Source of the DNA: Nonomuraea coxensis DSM 45129
GTDB lineage: Bacteria; Actinomycetota; Actinomycetes; Streptosporangiales; Streptosporangiaceae
DNA: 64,000 bases
NCBI RefSeq assembly: GCF_019397265.1
Contig: NZ_CP068985.1
Coordinates: 8,526,501 to 8,590,500, forward strand
Direction: 5' to 3'
Numbering within the stretch: position 1 is the stretch's first letter; each line of letters begins with the position of its first letter. The translations under genes were made by a program, and so were the position numbers. Shown here one piece after another: positions 32,736 to 43,830 of this stretch. The notes below the pieces were generated by a model. It searched no databases and was not told the DNA's origin. It worked only from the letters and a program-made list of their open reading frames with translations.

Positions 32736-33698
32736 GTGTTCACCGTGGACGGCACCGCCGCTGATCGCTTCGACACCGGCCGGTTCGAGGCCGGCCGGCA
32801 CCGGCTGGCCGCGCTGGCCTACCGGCTGCTGGGCTCCGCCGCCGACGCCGAGGACGTCGTGCAGGACGCGTTCCTGCACTGGCAGGCCGCCGACCGGCGG
32901 CGGATCGAGGTGCCTGAGGCGTGGCTGACCAAGGTCGTCACCAACCTGTGCCTCGACCGGCTCCGGTCGGCGCGGGCCCGCCGCGAGCGGGCCGTCGGCG
33001 CCTGGCTGCCCGAGCCGCTCCTCGACGGCGATCCGATGCTGGGCCCGGCGGACACGTTCGAGCAGCGCGAGTCGGTCTCCCTGGCGGTGCTGACCCTCAT
33101 GGAGCGCCTGTCGCCCCTTGAGCGGGCCGTCTACCTGCTGCGCGAGGCGTTCTCGTACAGCCACGCCGAGATCGCCGGCATCCTCGGCGTCACCGAGGCC
33201 GCGAGCCAGCAGCACCTCCACCGGGCCCGGCGGCGGCTCGCCGCCGCGCGCCGCCGGGGCGGCGCGATCGACCCGGCCTCCGCCCGCGGGATCGTCGAGG
33301 AGTTCCTCGCCGCCGCGCTCTCGGGCCGCACCGAACGGCTGGTGGCGCTGCTCACCGACGACGCGACCGCGGTCTCCGACGGCGCGGGCCTGGCCGAGAA
33401 GCTGCTGATGTACGACACGCCTGAGCGCATCGCCACGCTCGTCCGGGCGGGCTTCAAGCCCACGCCCGCGAAGCGGCGGCTCGCCGGCGGCACGGCCGCC
33501 CTCCACTACGCGGGCGTCAACGGCGCTCCCGCCGTCCTGTTCGTGCTCGGCGACCGGGTCTCCGGCGTGGTGGCGTTCGACGTCGAGGACGGCGGGATCG
33601 CCGCCCTGCGCGGCATCGCCGCCCCCGCCAGGCTCGGCCGCCTGGCCGCCGCCTGGCGGCGGCACGAACCCGGCCCGCCGCTCCTCGCCGAGTGGTGA
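32736..33698 (+). CDS. SigJ-like ECF sigma factor with SnoaL-like domain
   Basis: The 320-residue sigma factor has region 2 (about 15-90, RHRLAALAYRLLGSAADAED, VVQDAFLHWQ, AWLTKVVTNLCLDRL) and region 4 (about 120-185, SPLERAVYLLREAFSYSHAE, GVTEAASQQHLHRARRRL). A C-terminal SnoaL/NTF2-like domain (about 195-315) replaces an anti-sigma as built-in control, as in SigJ. The GTG at 32736 is one base after the oxidoreductase stop; a GTG at 32745 is also possible. Confidence 0.92.
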   Translation: MFTVDGTAADRFDTGRFEAGRHRLAALAYRLLGSAADAEDVVQDAFLHWQAADRRRIEVPEAWLTKVVTNLCLDRLRSARARRERAVGAWLPEPLLDGDPMLGPADTFEQRESVSLAVLTLMERLSPLERAVYLLREAFSYSHAEIAGILGVTEAASQQHLHRARRRLAAARRRGGAIDPASARGIVEEFLAAALSGRTERLVALLTDDATAVSDGAGLAEKLLMYDTPERIATLVRAGFKPTPAKRRLAGGTAALHYAGVNGAPAVLFVLGDRVSGVVAFDVEDGGIAALRGIAAPARLGRLAAAWRRHEPGPPLLAEW

Positions 33699-33713
33699 GT
33701 GCCCGTCCGTGAG

Positions 33714-34382
33714 TCAGGGCGCGTAGCGGTAGCCCATGCCCGGCTCGGTGATCAGGTGCTGGGGGTGGGCGGGGTCGGGTTCGAGCTTCCTGCGGAGCTG
33801 GGCCATGTACTGGCGGAGGTAGTGGGTCTCCTTGACGTGCTTGCTGCCCCACACCTCGGCGAGCAGGTAGCGCTGGGGGATCAGCTTGCCGGGGTTGCGC
33901 AGCAGGATCTCCAGGATGTGCCACTCGGTGGGGGTGAGCCTGATCCCGCCGGAGACGGTCTTGCCGACCAGGTCCACGGTGTGGTCGCCGACCCGGATGG
34001 GCGCCGGCTCGGCCTCCTGGACACTGGTACGCCGGGACACGGCCCGGATGCGGGCCAGCAGCTCCTCGATCCCGAAGGGTTTCGTCACGTAGTCGTCGGC
34101 GCCGGCGTCCAGGGCGTCCACCTTGTCCTGGTTCCCGGCGCGGCCGGACAGGACGACGATGGGGACGCGGGTCCAGCCGCGCAGGCCGTGGATGACGTCC
34201 ACGCCGTCGATGTCGGGCAGTCCGAGGTCGAGGACGATGAGGTCGGGATGCCATTCGGCGGCCTGGCGCAGCGCGGAGGAGCCGTCGGCGGCGACCGCGA
34301 CCTCGTAGTGCCGGGCGGCCAGGTTGATGCGGAGCGCCCGCAGGATCTGCGGCTCGTCGTCCACGACCAGGATCTTGGTCAT
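33714..34382 (-). CDS. kdpE: Response regulator KdpE
   Basis: The 222-residue OmpR-family regulator of the potassium operon has a receiver domain (D8/D9, phospho-acceptor D52 in IVLDLGLPD, K in TKPFGIEELLARIRA) and a C-terminal winged helix (LTPTEWHILEILLRNPGKLI, then HVKETHYLRQYMAQLRRKL). The wing ending EPGMGYRYAP is typical of KdpE. Its ATG overlaps the kdpD stop (ATGA). It is the last gene of the operon, which implies that the regulators are transcribed together with the pump. Confidence 0.95.
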   Translation of the reverse strand: MTKILVVDDEPQILRALRINLAARHYEVAVAADGSSALRQAAEWHPDLIVLDLGLPDIDGVDVIHGLRGWTRVPIVVLSGRAGNQDKVDALDAGADDYVTKPFGIEELLARIRAVSRRTSVQEAEPAPIRVGDHTVDLVGKTVSGGIRLTPTEWHILEILLRNPGKLIPQRYLLAEVWGSKHVKETHYLRQYMAQLRRKLEPDPAHPQHLITEPGMGYRYAP

Positions 34383-36916
34383 GGCGCCGCCGCCCCGGGG
34401 TGGACCGGCATGCTGACGATCATCGTGAGACCTCCTCCTGGCGTCTCCTCGGGGATGAGCGTGCCGCCCATGGCCTCGGTGAGCCCGCGCGAGAGCGCGA
34501 GGCCGAGGCCGACGCCGGTGCCGTTGTCGCGGTCGCCGAGCCGCTGGAACGGCAGGAACACCCGCTCGTGGTCCTGGGGCGGGATGCCGGGGCCGCGGTC
34601 GACGACCCTGATCTCGACCTGGTCGCCGTGCCGGCCGGCGGTGATCAGCACCTTGTGGCCGGGCGGGCTGTAGCGGACGGCGTTGGCGATGAGGTTGGCG
34701 AGGACGCGCTCCAGCAGGGCCGGGTCGGCGACGATGTCGGGCAGCTCGACGGGCACGTCGTTCACGACGCGCTCGCACAGCGGGCCGAGGTCGTCCACGG
34801 CCCTGGGCACGACCTCCTCCAGGGCGACGGGCAGGAGCGACAGGCCGAGGACGCCGGCCTGCAGCCGGCTCATGTCGAGCAGGTTCTCCACCAGCCGGTC
34901 GAGCCGGACCAGGGACTCGTCGGCGGTGGCGAGCAGTTCGTCGCGGTCCTCGTCCGTCCAGTTCACCTCGTGGCCGCGCAGGCTCTCGACGGCCGCCTTG
35001 GCGGCCGAGAGGGGGGTGCGCAGGTCGTGGCTGACGGCGGCGAGCAGCGCGGTGCGCATCTTGTCGGCCTCGGCCAGCGGCCTGGCCAGCTCGGCCTCCT
35101 CCTCCAGGCGTTCCTGCCGCAGCGCGACGGCCGCCTCGGCGGCGAACGCCTCCAGCACCCGCCGGTCGCCGGCGTTGAGGAGCTGGCCGCGGGCGGCGAG
35201 CATCAGCTCGTCGCTGATCACGACGTCGGTGTCGGCGGTGGCGGGCGCCGTGCAGGGCTCGTTCCCCGAGGTGGCGACGATGCGCCAGGCGCGGGGGTCG
35301 GCCTGGTCGTCGGGGGTGGGGTTGCCGACGCGTTCGAGCAGGGTGACCGAGTCGAGCCCGAACGTCTCGCGCAGCCGTCCCAGCAGGGAGGGCAGCGCGG
35401 CGTCGCCGCGCAGCACGTGCCCGGCCAGCGTGGACAGCACCTCGGCCTCCGCTGCGGCGCGGGCGGCCTGGCGGGTACGCCGGGCGGCCACGTCGACGAT
35501 CGTGCTGACCCCGGCCGCGACCAGCACGAACACGATCAGCGCCAGCAGGTTCTCCGGGTGGGCGATGGTGATGTGGCCGACGGGCGGGGTGAAGAACCAG
35601 TTGAGCAGCAGCGACCCGCCGACGGCGGCGGCGATGGCCGGCCACATGCCGCCGATGAGGGCGACGCAGACGACCAGGAGCAGGAACAGCAGGATCTCGC
35701 TCGGCAGTTGCAGCACGTCGCGGAAGGGGGCGAGCGTGGCGGTCAGCGCGGGCAGGCCGGCCGTCGCGACGGCCCAGCCGGCCAGCCGCCGTTCGCGGGT
35801 CAGGGCGGCGCGGGCGCGCTCAGGCCGCCTGCGGCCCTTCTTGACCTCCTCGTGGGTGACGAGGTGGACGTCGATCGAGCCGGACAGGCTGGCGGTCTCC
35901 ACGCCGACGCCGCGCGAGAGGATCTGCGCGAAGCGGCCCCGGCGGGAGGCGCCGAGGACGAGCTGGGTCGCGTTGACGCCACGGGCGAAGTCGAGCAGCG
36001 CCCGCGGCACGTCGCCGCCGACCACCTGGTGGTAGGTGCCGCCCATGCTCTCCACCAGGGAGCGCTGGCGGACCAGGTGGGCCGGGTCGGCGCCGGCCAG
36101 CCCTTCGGCGCCGGCCACGTGGACGGCCAGCAGGTCGGCGCCCTTGGTGCGGGCCGCGATGCGCGCCGCCCTTCGTACCAGCGTGTCGCCCTCGGGGCCG
36201 CCGGTCAGGGCGACCACGACCCGTTCCCTGGTCTCCCACGTGTCGGCGATGCCGTGGTCGGCGCGGTAGCGGTCGAGCTGGTCGTCGACCTTGCCGGCGA
36301 CCCAGAGCAGGGCCAGCTCGCGGAGGGCGGTGAGGTTGCCGACGCGGAAGTAGTTCGACATGGCCGCGCTGACCTTCTCCGGGGCGTACACGTTGCCGTG
36401 CGCCATGCGCCTGCGCAGCGCCTCCGGGGACATGTCGACCAGCTCGATCTGCTCGGCCCTGCGGACGACCTCGTCGGGCACGGTCTCGCGCTGCGGGACC
36501 CCCGTGATCCCCTGGACGACGTCGTTGAGCGACTCCAGGTGCTGGATGTTGACCGTGGAGATGACGTCGATGCCGGCGTCCAGGATCTCGTCGATGTCCT
36601 GCCAGCGCTTGACGTTCGCCGAGCCCGGCACGTTGGTGTGGGCCAGCTCGTCGATCAGCGCCACCTTCGGCCTGCGGGCGATGACCGCGGGCACGTCCAG
36701 CTCGGTGAAGGTGGCCCCGCGGTAGGTGACGGTCCTGCGCGGGACGACCTCCATGCCCTCCAGCAGGGCGGCGGTACGGGGCCGGCCGTGCGTCTCGACC
36801 AGGCCCACGACCACGTCCCTGCCGCGTTCGAGCGCGCGGCGGCCCTCGCCGAGCATCGCGTACGTCTTGCCCACCCCGGGGGCCGCCCCGAGGTAGACCC
36901 GCAGCCGCCCGCGCAC
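34379..36916 (-). CDS. kdpD: Potassium sensor histidine kinase KdpD
   Basis: The 845-residue sensor starts with the N-terminal KdpD domain (RVYLGAAPGVGKTYAMLGEG, a Walker A; LIDELAHTNVPGS). A USP-like domain follows (about 235-360, LVLGASRRGRFAQIL), then four transmembrane helices (about 385-485), a GAF-like part, and HisKA/HATPase (AVSHDLRTPLSAAKAAVESL, and N-box ANLIANAVRYSP). The start is taken as the GTG at 36916, one base after the kdpC stop, because the conserved sequence begins there; a longer frame overlaps kdpC by 53 bases. It controls kdp expression via KdpE under potassium limitation. Confidence 0.95.
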   Translation of the reverse strand: MRGRLRVYLGAAPGVGKTYAMLGEGRRALERGRDVVVGLVETHGRPRTAALLEGMEVVPRRTVTYRGATFTELDVPAVIARRPKVALIDELAHTNVPGSANVKRWQDIDEILDAGIDVISTVNIQHLESLNDVVQGITGVPQRETVPDEVVRRAEQIELVDMSPEALRRRMAHGNVYAPEKVSAAMSNYFRVGNLTALRELALLWVAGKVDDQLDRYRADHGIADTWETRERVVVALTGGPEGDTLVRRAARIAARTKGADLLAVHVAGAEGLAGADPAHLVRQRSLVESMGGTYHQVVGGDVPRALLDFARGVNATQLVLGASRRGRFAQILSRGVGVETASLSGSIDVHLVTHEEVKKGRRRPERARAALTRERRLAGWAVATAGLPALTATLAPFRDVLQLPSEILLFLLLVVCVALIGGMWPAIAAAVGGSLLLNWFFTPPVGHITIAHPENLLALIVFVLVAAGVSTIVDVAARRTRQAARAAAEAEVLSTLAGHVLRGDAALPSLLGRLRETFGLDSVTLLERVGNPTPDDQADPRAWRIVATSGNEPCTAPATADTDVVISDELMLAARGQLLNAGDRRVLEAFAAEAAVALRQERLEEEAELARPLAEADKMRTALLAAVSHDLRTPLSAAKAAVESLRGHEVNWTDEDRDELLATADESLVRLDRLVENLLDMSRLQAGVLGLSLLPVALEEVVPRAVDDLGPLCERVVNDVPVELPDIVADPALLERVLANLIANAVRYSPPGHKVLITAGRHGDQVEIRVVDRGPGIPPQDHERVFLPFQRLGDRDNGTGVGLGLALSRGLTEAMGGTLIPEETPGGGLTMIVSMPVHPGAAAP

Positions 36917-36917
36917 G

Positions 36918-37738
36918 TCAGCTCTCGTCGAGGGCGAGGTTGAGTTCGAGCACGTTGACGGCGGGTTCACCCATGAAGCCCAGTATGCGCCCCGTGGTGT
37001 GCTCCTCGATCAGCCCCCTGACCCGGTCCAGGGGCAGGCCGCGCTCCCTGGCCACACGCGGGGCCTGCAGCCGGGCGTAGGCCGGCGAGATGTGCGGGTC
37101 CAGGCCGGAGCCGCTGGCCGTGACCGCGTCGGCGGGGACGACGGGGGGCGCGGCGTTCCCGCGGACGGGCACGGTGCGGCCGGGCGCGTAGTCCTCCCCC
37201 GGCGTCGCGCACTCCACCCGCACGCCCTGGTAGGCGGCGACGAAGGGGGTGGCGGGGCAGGGCTGGTTGACGCTGACGACGCGGCCGGGGAAGACCTTGA
37301 GCACCGCGCCGACCCCGTCGGGCGTGCAGTACGGGCGGGCGCCGCTGACGCCCTCCAGCTCGCCGGCCGCCTTGGACCGGGCGCACACCTGCGTGAGCAG
37401 CGACGGCCTGCCCTTCCCCTCCCCGGCGGGCGGGATGTCGACGACGTCCTCGGGGCCGAGGTTGCTCGCCGAGGTGGACGTGGGGTCGTAGCCGTCGCCG
37501 GCGGCCGACGGGCGGGACTGGAAGTACTTCCTGACCGGCCGGCCGTCGGCGTCGGTGAAGGACTGGCCGATGAGCGAGCTGCCCACGTCCCTGATGACGG
37601 AGCCGTTCGCCTGACGGGGGAACAGCACCTGGGCGAGGCCGGTGGTGACCAGCGGGTAGATCAGGCCGAGCAGGACGGTGAGGACGGCGACGGCGCGGAG
37701 CGCGGCGAGGTGCCGGCGCAGCGGGCTCGGAAGGCGTT

Positions 37739-37742
<4 letters not shown>
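36918..37742 (-). CDS. kdpC: Potassium-transporting ATPase subunit KdpC with extracellular insert
   Basis: At 274 residues this subunit is about 70 longer than usual KdpC. The N-terminal helix (16-38) and the conserved FQSRPSAAGDGYDPTSTSAS-NLGP are normal. So is the C-terminal half beginning PADAVTASGSGLDPHISPAY. Between about 98 and 200 lies an insert with four Cys (120, 139, 162, 178) and PYCTPDGVGAVLKV, presumably outside the membrane and disulfide-bonded. I believe related actinomycetes have similar inserts. It starts at the ATG at 37742 and overlaps kdpB by four bases. Confidence 0.93.
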
Positions 37743-39853
<2,111 letters not shown>

Positions 39854-39854
39854 G

Positions 39855-41516
39855 TCAGGACAGTCCTTCTGCGATCGGTCCGAGCGCCAGGGCGGGGAGG
39901 AAGGTGAGGGCGACCAGGATGACCGTCACGCCGACGACCATGCCGACGAACTGCGGCCGGTGCGTCGGGAGCGTGCCGGCCCCCTCGGGGACGGGCGACT
40001 GCGCGGCCAGCGAGCCGGCCAGGGCCAGCACCAGGATGATCGGCAGGAACCGGCCGAAGGCCATGCACAGGCCGAGCGCCACGTCGTACCAGGGGGTGTT
40101 GACGGTGAGGCCGGCGAAGGCGGAGCCGTTGTTGTTGGAGGCGCTGGTGAAGGCGTACAGGACCTCGGACAGGCCGTGCGGGCCGGTGTTCAGCATGCTC
40201 GCGCGCCGCTCGGCCGAGCCCATCGCGAACGCAGTGCCGACCAGCACCAGGATCGGGGTGACCAGGAAGTACAGCGAGGCGAGCTTGATCTCGCGGGCGC
40301 GGATCTTCTTGCCCAGGTACTCCGGGGTGCGGCCGACCATCAGCCCGGCCACGAACACCGTGATGACGGCGAGGACGAGCATGCCGTACAGGCCCGCGCC
40401 GACCCCGCCGGGGGCGACCTCGCCCAGCATCATGTTGACCATCGTCATCATGCCGCCGAACGGGGTGTAGGAGTCGTGGAAGGAGTTCACCGCTCCCGTG
40501 CTCGTGAGCGTCGTCGACGCGCCGAACGTGGCCGAGTTCGAGACACCGAAGCGGACCTCCTTGCCCTCCATGGCCGCCCCGGCCGCCTGCGGCACGGTGG
40601 CGCCGCCGGACAGCTCGAACACGTTGGTGAGCACGACGCTCGCCAGCGCCAGGACGCCCATGACGGCGAGGATCGCGTAGCCCTGGCGGACCTGGCCGAC
40701 CAGCCGGCCGAAGGTGCGGGTGAGCGAGAACGGGATGACCAGGATGAGGAAGATCTCCAGCCAGTTCGTCCAGGCGGCGGCGTTCTCGAAGGGGTGGGCG
40801 GAGTTGACGTTGTAGAAGCCGCCGCCGTTCGTGCCCAGTTCCTTGATGACCTCCTGGGAGGCGACCGGGCCGCCGGTGATCGACTGGACGCCGCCGGTCA
40901 GCGTGGTCACCTCGCGCAGGCCGGACAGGTTCTGGACCAGCCCGCCGGCGACCAGGACCAGCGCGCCTGCGAACGCGATCGGCAGCAGGACGCGGAGCGT
41001 GCCGCGGACCAGGTCCACCCAGAAGTTGCCGATGGTGTCGGACCGGCGGCGGGCGAACCCGCGGACCAGGGCGACCGCCACCGCCATGCCGACGGCCGCC
41101 GAGACGAAGTTCTGCACCGCCAGGGCGGCCATCTGGGTCAGGTGGCCCATGGTGGACTCGCCGGAGTAGGACTGCCAGTTGGTGTTGGTGACGAAGCTGA
41201 CCGCGGTGTTCCAGGCGATGTGGCCGGTGACCGGTTCCATGCCCAGGCTCAGCGGCAGCCGGTCCTGGAGGCGCTGGATGCCGTACACGACCAGGATCGA
41301 GACCGCCGAGAAGGCCAGCAGGGCGCGCGCGTACACGCCCCAGGTCTGCTCGGCGTCCGGGCGGACGCCGAGCAGCCGGTAGATCACCCGTTCGAGCCGG
41401 GTGTCCTTGGTGCTCGAGTAGACGCGGGCCATGTGGTCCCCGAGCGGGACGTGCACCAGGGCCAGCGCGATGATCAGGGAGGCGATGAAGACCATCCCTG
41501 CCACGGTCGTGCTCAT
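39855..41516 (-). CDS. kdpA: Potassium-transporting ATPase subunit KdpA
   Basis: The 553-residue subunit is the ion-conducting part of the Kdp complex, with about ten helices. The four selectivity-filter-like loops can be seen in order: TNTNWQSYSGE, ELGTNGGGFYNVNSAHPFEN, LTSTGAVNSFHDSY and SNNNGSAFAG. Its ATG overlaps the kdpF stop (ATGA). Confidence 0.97.
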   Translation of the reverse strand: MSTTVAGMVFIASLIIALALVHVPLGDHMARVYSSTKDTRLERVIYRLLGVRPDAEQTWGVYARALLAFSAVSILVVYGIQRLQDRLPLSLGMEPVTGHIAWNTAVSFVTNTNWQSYSGESTMGHLTQMAALAVQNFVSAAVGMAVAVALVRGFARRRSDTIGNFWVDLVRGTLRVLLPIAFAGALVLVAGGLVQNLSGLREVTTLTGGVQSITGGPVASQEVIKELGTNGGGFYNVNSAHPFENAAAWTNWLEIFLILVIPFSLTRTFGRLVGQVRQGYAILAVMGVLALASVVLTNVFELSGGATVPQAAGAAMEGKEVRFGVSNSATFGASTTLTSTGAVNSFHDSYTPFGGMMTMVNMMLGEVAPGGVGAGLYGMLVLAVITVFVAGLMVGRTPEYLGKKIRAREIKLASLYFLVTPILVLVGTAFAMGSAERRASMLNTGPHGLSEVLYAFTSASNNNGSAFAGLTVNTPWYDVALGLCMAFGRFLPIILVLALAGSLAAQSPVPEGAGTLPTHRPQFVGMVVGVTVILVALTFLPALALGPIAEGLS

Positions 41517-41605
41517 CAGAAGCGCTCCGGGAACAGCAGGGCGGCGACCATGAAGATCACCAGGGCCACGGCGGTCACGAGACCGGCGGCGTTGACGGCG
41601 CTCAC
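41516..41605 (-). CDS. kdpF: Small potassium-ATPase subunit KdpF
   Basis: This is a 29-residue single-helix peptide from a GTG at 41605 (VSAVNAAGLVTAVALVIFMV followed by AALLFPERF). The ending ALLFPE-(R/K)-F is the KdpF signature. It stabilises the complex (known for E. coli). GTGA overlap with the preceding small ORF and ATGA overlap with kdpA place it firmly in the operon. Confidence 0.9.
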   Translation of the reverse strand: MSAVNAAGLVTAVALVIFMVAALLFPERF

Positions 41606-41685
41606 AGCCGCTCCACCGCCTTCACGACGACCCCGAGGACCGCGAAGATCGCGACCGTCAGGATCACGAAGATGACGTCAGCCAT
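41602..41685 (-). CDS. Small single-helix membrane peptide heading the kdp operon
   Basis: An ATG at 41685, five to six bases after GAGGAG, opens a 27-residue peptide (MADVIFVILTVAIFAVLGVV, then VKAVERL). It is one transmembrane helix with a basic end. It overlaps the kdpF GTG start by four bases. Similar tiny ORFs precede kdpF in other actinomycetes, as I recall. A second accessory subunit or a translational leader are both possible. Confidence 0.75.
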   Translation of the reverse strand: MADVIFVILTVAIFAVLGVVVKAVERL

Positions 41686-41880
41686 CCCACTCCTCAGCTC
41701 GATGAGGTCCGGAAGGACCCAGCACCAGCAAACGACGAAGAATGGGAGGTTTCGCCGTTCTTGACGCATTTCATACGGCAACAGCCCGAATATTGACGGC
41801 CTTCCTACACGCGGCCGATCAGGTCGCCCCCTGCCGTGCCTCGCTCTGGCCTAGGGTCTGAGGGCGAGGAGGTGGGCGGG

Positions 41881-43149
41881 GTGACGACTCGGGAGACCAC
41901 GGGCGGCGGACGGCCGGCCCTCGGGCGGGCGGTGCGCGCCCGAGCCCGCGCCGCCCTGGACGGCCTCGAACACCTCGTCGGCGGCATGGGCACCGCCGCG
42001 CTCGCGCTCATCGCGCTGGCCGGGCTGGTCGCGGTCGCGCTCGCCTGCCTCGCCGGCGTCGGGCTGCTCCTGGCGCCGGCCGCGCTGCGCGGCCTGCGCG
42101 CGGTCGCCGACCGGGAGCGGGCCCGGCTGTCACGCTGGGGCCCGCAGCTCGTCGGCCCCGCCCCGGTGCCCGGCCGCTGGCGCGCGGCCCTCCGGCAGCC
42201 CGCCGTCCGCCGGGAGCTGCTGTGGGTGCTCCTCCACGCGACGTCCGGGCTGCTGCTCGGGCTGGTGGGGCTCACCCTGCTCTTCAGCGCGGTGCGTGAC
42301 CTGCTGTTCCCGCTCTACTGGTGGCTGCTGCCGCAGGCCGACGCGGCCGGCGCGGGCCTCGGATGGGAGACCGGCAACTGGCCGGGCGCCATCGCGGTCG
42401 CCCCGCTCAGCCTGGGCTGGCTGGCGCTCGCCGTGCTGCTCGTCCCCGTCATGGCCCGCCTCCAGGCCGCGCCCGGACGGCGGCTGCTGGCCGCCGACCC
42501 CGGCACCGACCTGGCCCTGCGGGTCGCGCAGCTCACCGCCACCCGCGCGGCGGCCCTGGACGCCCACGCCGCCGAGCTGCGCAGGATCGAACGCTCCCTG
42601 CACGACGGCACCCAGAACCGGCTTGTCGCCGTCACCGTGCTGCTGGGCGCGGCCAGGCGCGCCCTGGCCCGCGACCCCGCCACCGCCGACGAGGTGCTCG
42701 CCCGCGCCCAGGACGCCGCCGAGCAGGCGCTGGCCGAGCTGCGCGCGGTCGTCCGCGGCATCCTGCCGCCCGTGCTGGACGAGCGCAGCCTGCCCGACGC
42801 GCTGACCGGCCTGGCCGCCGCCTGCGCCGTGCCCTGCGAGATCGACGCGGACCTGCCGGGCCGCTGCCCCGCCTCGGTCGAGGCCACCGCCTACTTCGTG
42901 GTGGCCGAGGCGCTGACCAACATCGCCCGCCACAGCGAGGCCCGCCACGCCAGGGTGAGCGTCCGGCGGGCCGGCGACCGGCTGCGCCTGCTCGTCACCG
43001 ACGACGGGCGCGGCGGGGCCACGGAGTCCGGCGGGTCCGGGCTGAGCGGCATCCGACGGCGTACCGAAGCACATGACGGCGTGTTCGCGCTGTCCAGCCC
43101 GCCCGGCGGGCCGACCACACTGGAGGTGAGCCTGCCTTGCGGATCGTGA
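41881..43149 (+). CDS. NarL-type sensor histidine kinase
   Basis: The 422-residue kinase has about four transmembrane helices in its first 215 residues, with two hydrophobic hairpins around 38-75 and 115-145. A HisKA_3 dimerisation helix follows with the phospho-accepting His in RRIERSLHDGTQNRLVAVTV, then RAVVRGILPPVLDERSLPDA, and HATPase_c with the N-box VVAEALTNIARHSEA. The GTG start at 41881 follows GGAGG; the frame is open to 41836. It overlaps the regulator gene by 13 bases. The signal is unknown. It is divergent from the kdp operon, but nothing else links it to potassium. Confidence 0.9.
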   Translation: MTTRETTGGGRPALGRAVRARARAALDGLEHLVGGMGTAALALIALAGLVAVALACLAGVGLLLAPAALRGLRAVADRERARLSRWGPQLVGPAPVPGRWRAALRQPAVRRELLWVLLHATSGLLLGLVGLTLLFSAVRDLLFPLYWWLLPQADAAGAGLGWETGNWPGAIAVAPLSLGWLALAVLLVPVMARLQAAPGRRLLAADPGTDLALRVAQLTATRAAALDAHAAELRRIERSLHDGTQNRLVAVTVLLGAARRALARDPATADEVLARAQDAAEQALAELRAVVRGILPPVLDERSLPDALTGLAAACAVPCEIDADLPGRCPASVEATAYFVVAEALTNIARHSEARHARVSVRRAGDRLRLLVTDDGRGGATESGGSGLSGIRRRTEAHDGVFALSSPPGGPTTLEVSLPCGS

Positions 43150-43784
43150 TCGCGGAGGACGATCCCCTGCTGCGCGAGGGCCTGGCGCTGCTGCTGCGCG
43201 CCGAGGCGCTGGACGTCGTGGCCACCGCCCCCGACGCGGCCGGCTTCCTCGACGCCGTCGCCGCGCACGAGCCGGACGTCGCCATCGTGGACGTCCGCAT
43301 GCCGCCCACCCACACCGACGAGGGCATCAGGGCGGCCGTCGAGGCCAGGCGGACCCGGCCCGGCCTGGCCGTGCTCGTCCTGTCGGCGTACGTCGAGCAG
43401 GCGTTCGCCACCGACCTGCTCGTCCACGGCAGCGCCCGCCTCGGCTACCTGCTCAAGGAGCGGGTCGGGCGGGTCCAGGAGTTCCTGACCGCGCTGCACC
43501 GGGTGGCCGGCGGCGGCACCGCCATCGACCCCGAGGTGGTCGCGCAGCTCCTCACCCGCAGGCGGCCCGACAACCGGCTCGACCGGCTCAGCCCGCGCGA
43601 ACGCGACGTGCTCGCCCTGATGGCCGAAGGGCTCGGCAACACCGCCATCGCCGAGCGGCTCGTCGTCACCGGCGGAGCGGTGCACAAGCACATCAGGAGC
43701 ATCTTCGCCAAGCTCGACCTGCAGCCCGCCGACGGGACCGACCGCCGGGTGGCCGCCGTGCTGCGCTACCTGGAGAGCACCTGA
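43137..43784 (+). CDS. NarL-family response regulator
   Basis: The 215-residue regulator has receiver residues D8/D9 and phospho-acceptor D52 in AIVDVRMPP, K in GYLLKERVG, and a LuxR-type helix-turn-helix (LSPRERDVLALMAEGLGNTA, then VVTGGAVHKHIRSIFAKL). It starts with TTG at 43137 inside the kinase gene, so translation is coupled. It forms a two-component pair with the kinase at 41881. Confidence 0.92.
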   Translation: MRIVIAEDDPLLREGLALLLRAEALDVVATAPDAAGFLDAVAAHEPDVAIVDVRMPPTHTDEGIRAAVEARRTRPGLAVLVLSAYVEQAFATDLLVHGSARLGYLLKERVGRVQEFLTALHRVAGGGTAIDPEVVAQLLTRRRPDNRLDRLSPRERDVLALMAEGLGNTAIAERLVVTGGAVHKHIRSIFAKLDLQPADGTDRRVAAVLRYLEST

Positions 43785-43830
43785 CCCTCACGTCCGGCAA
43801 GGTCACGTCGAGGGTCGTCGGGCCGCCGGC

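Noticed and set aside
34400..36943. An 847-codon plus-strand ORF opposite kdpD
   Set aside because: Antisense shadow; kdpD is complete and lies in an operon.
41686..41880. Possible promoter and KdpE operator between kdp and the divergent kinase
   Set aside because: TTGACG words are present, but no spacing to a -10 element or clear dyad could be supported.
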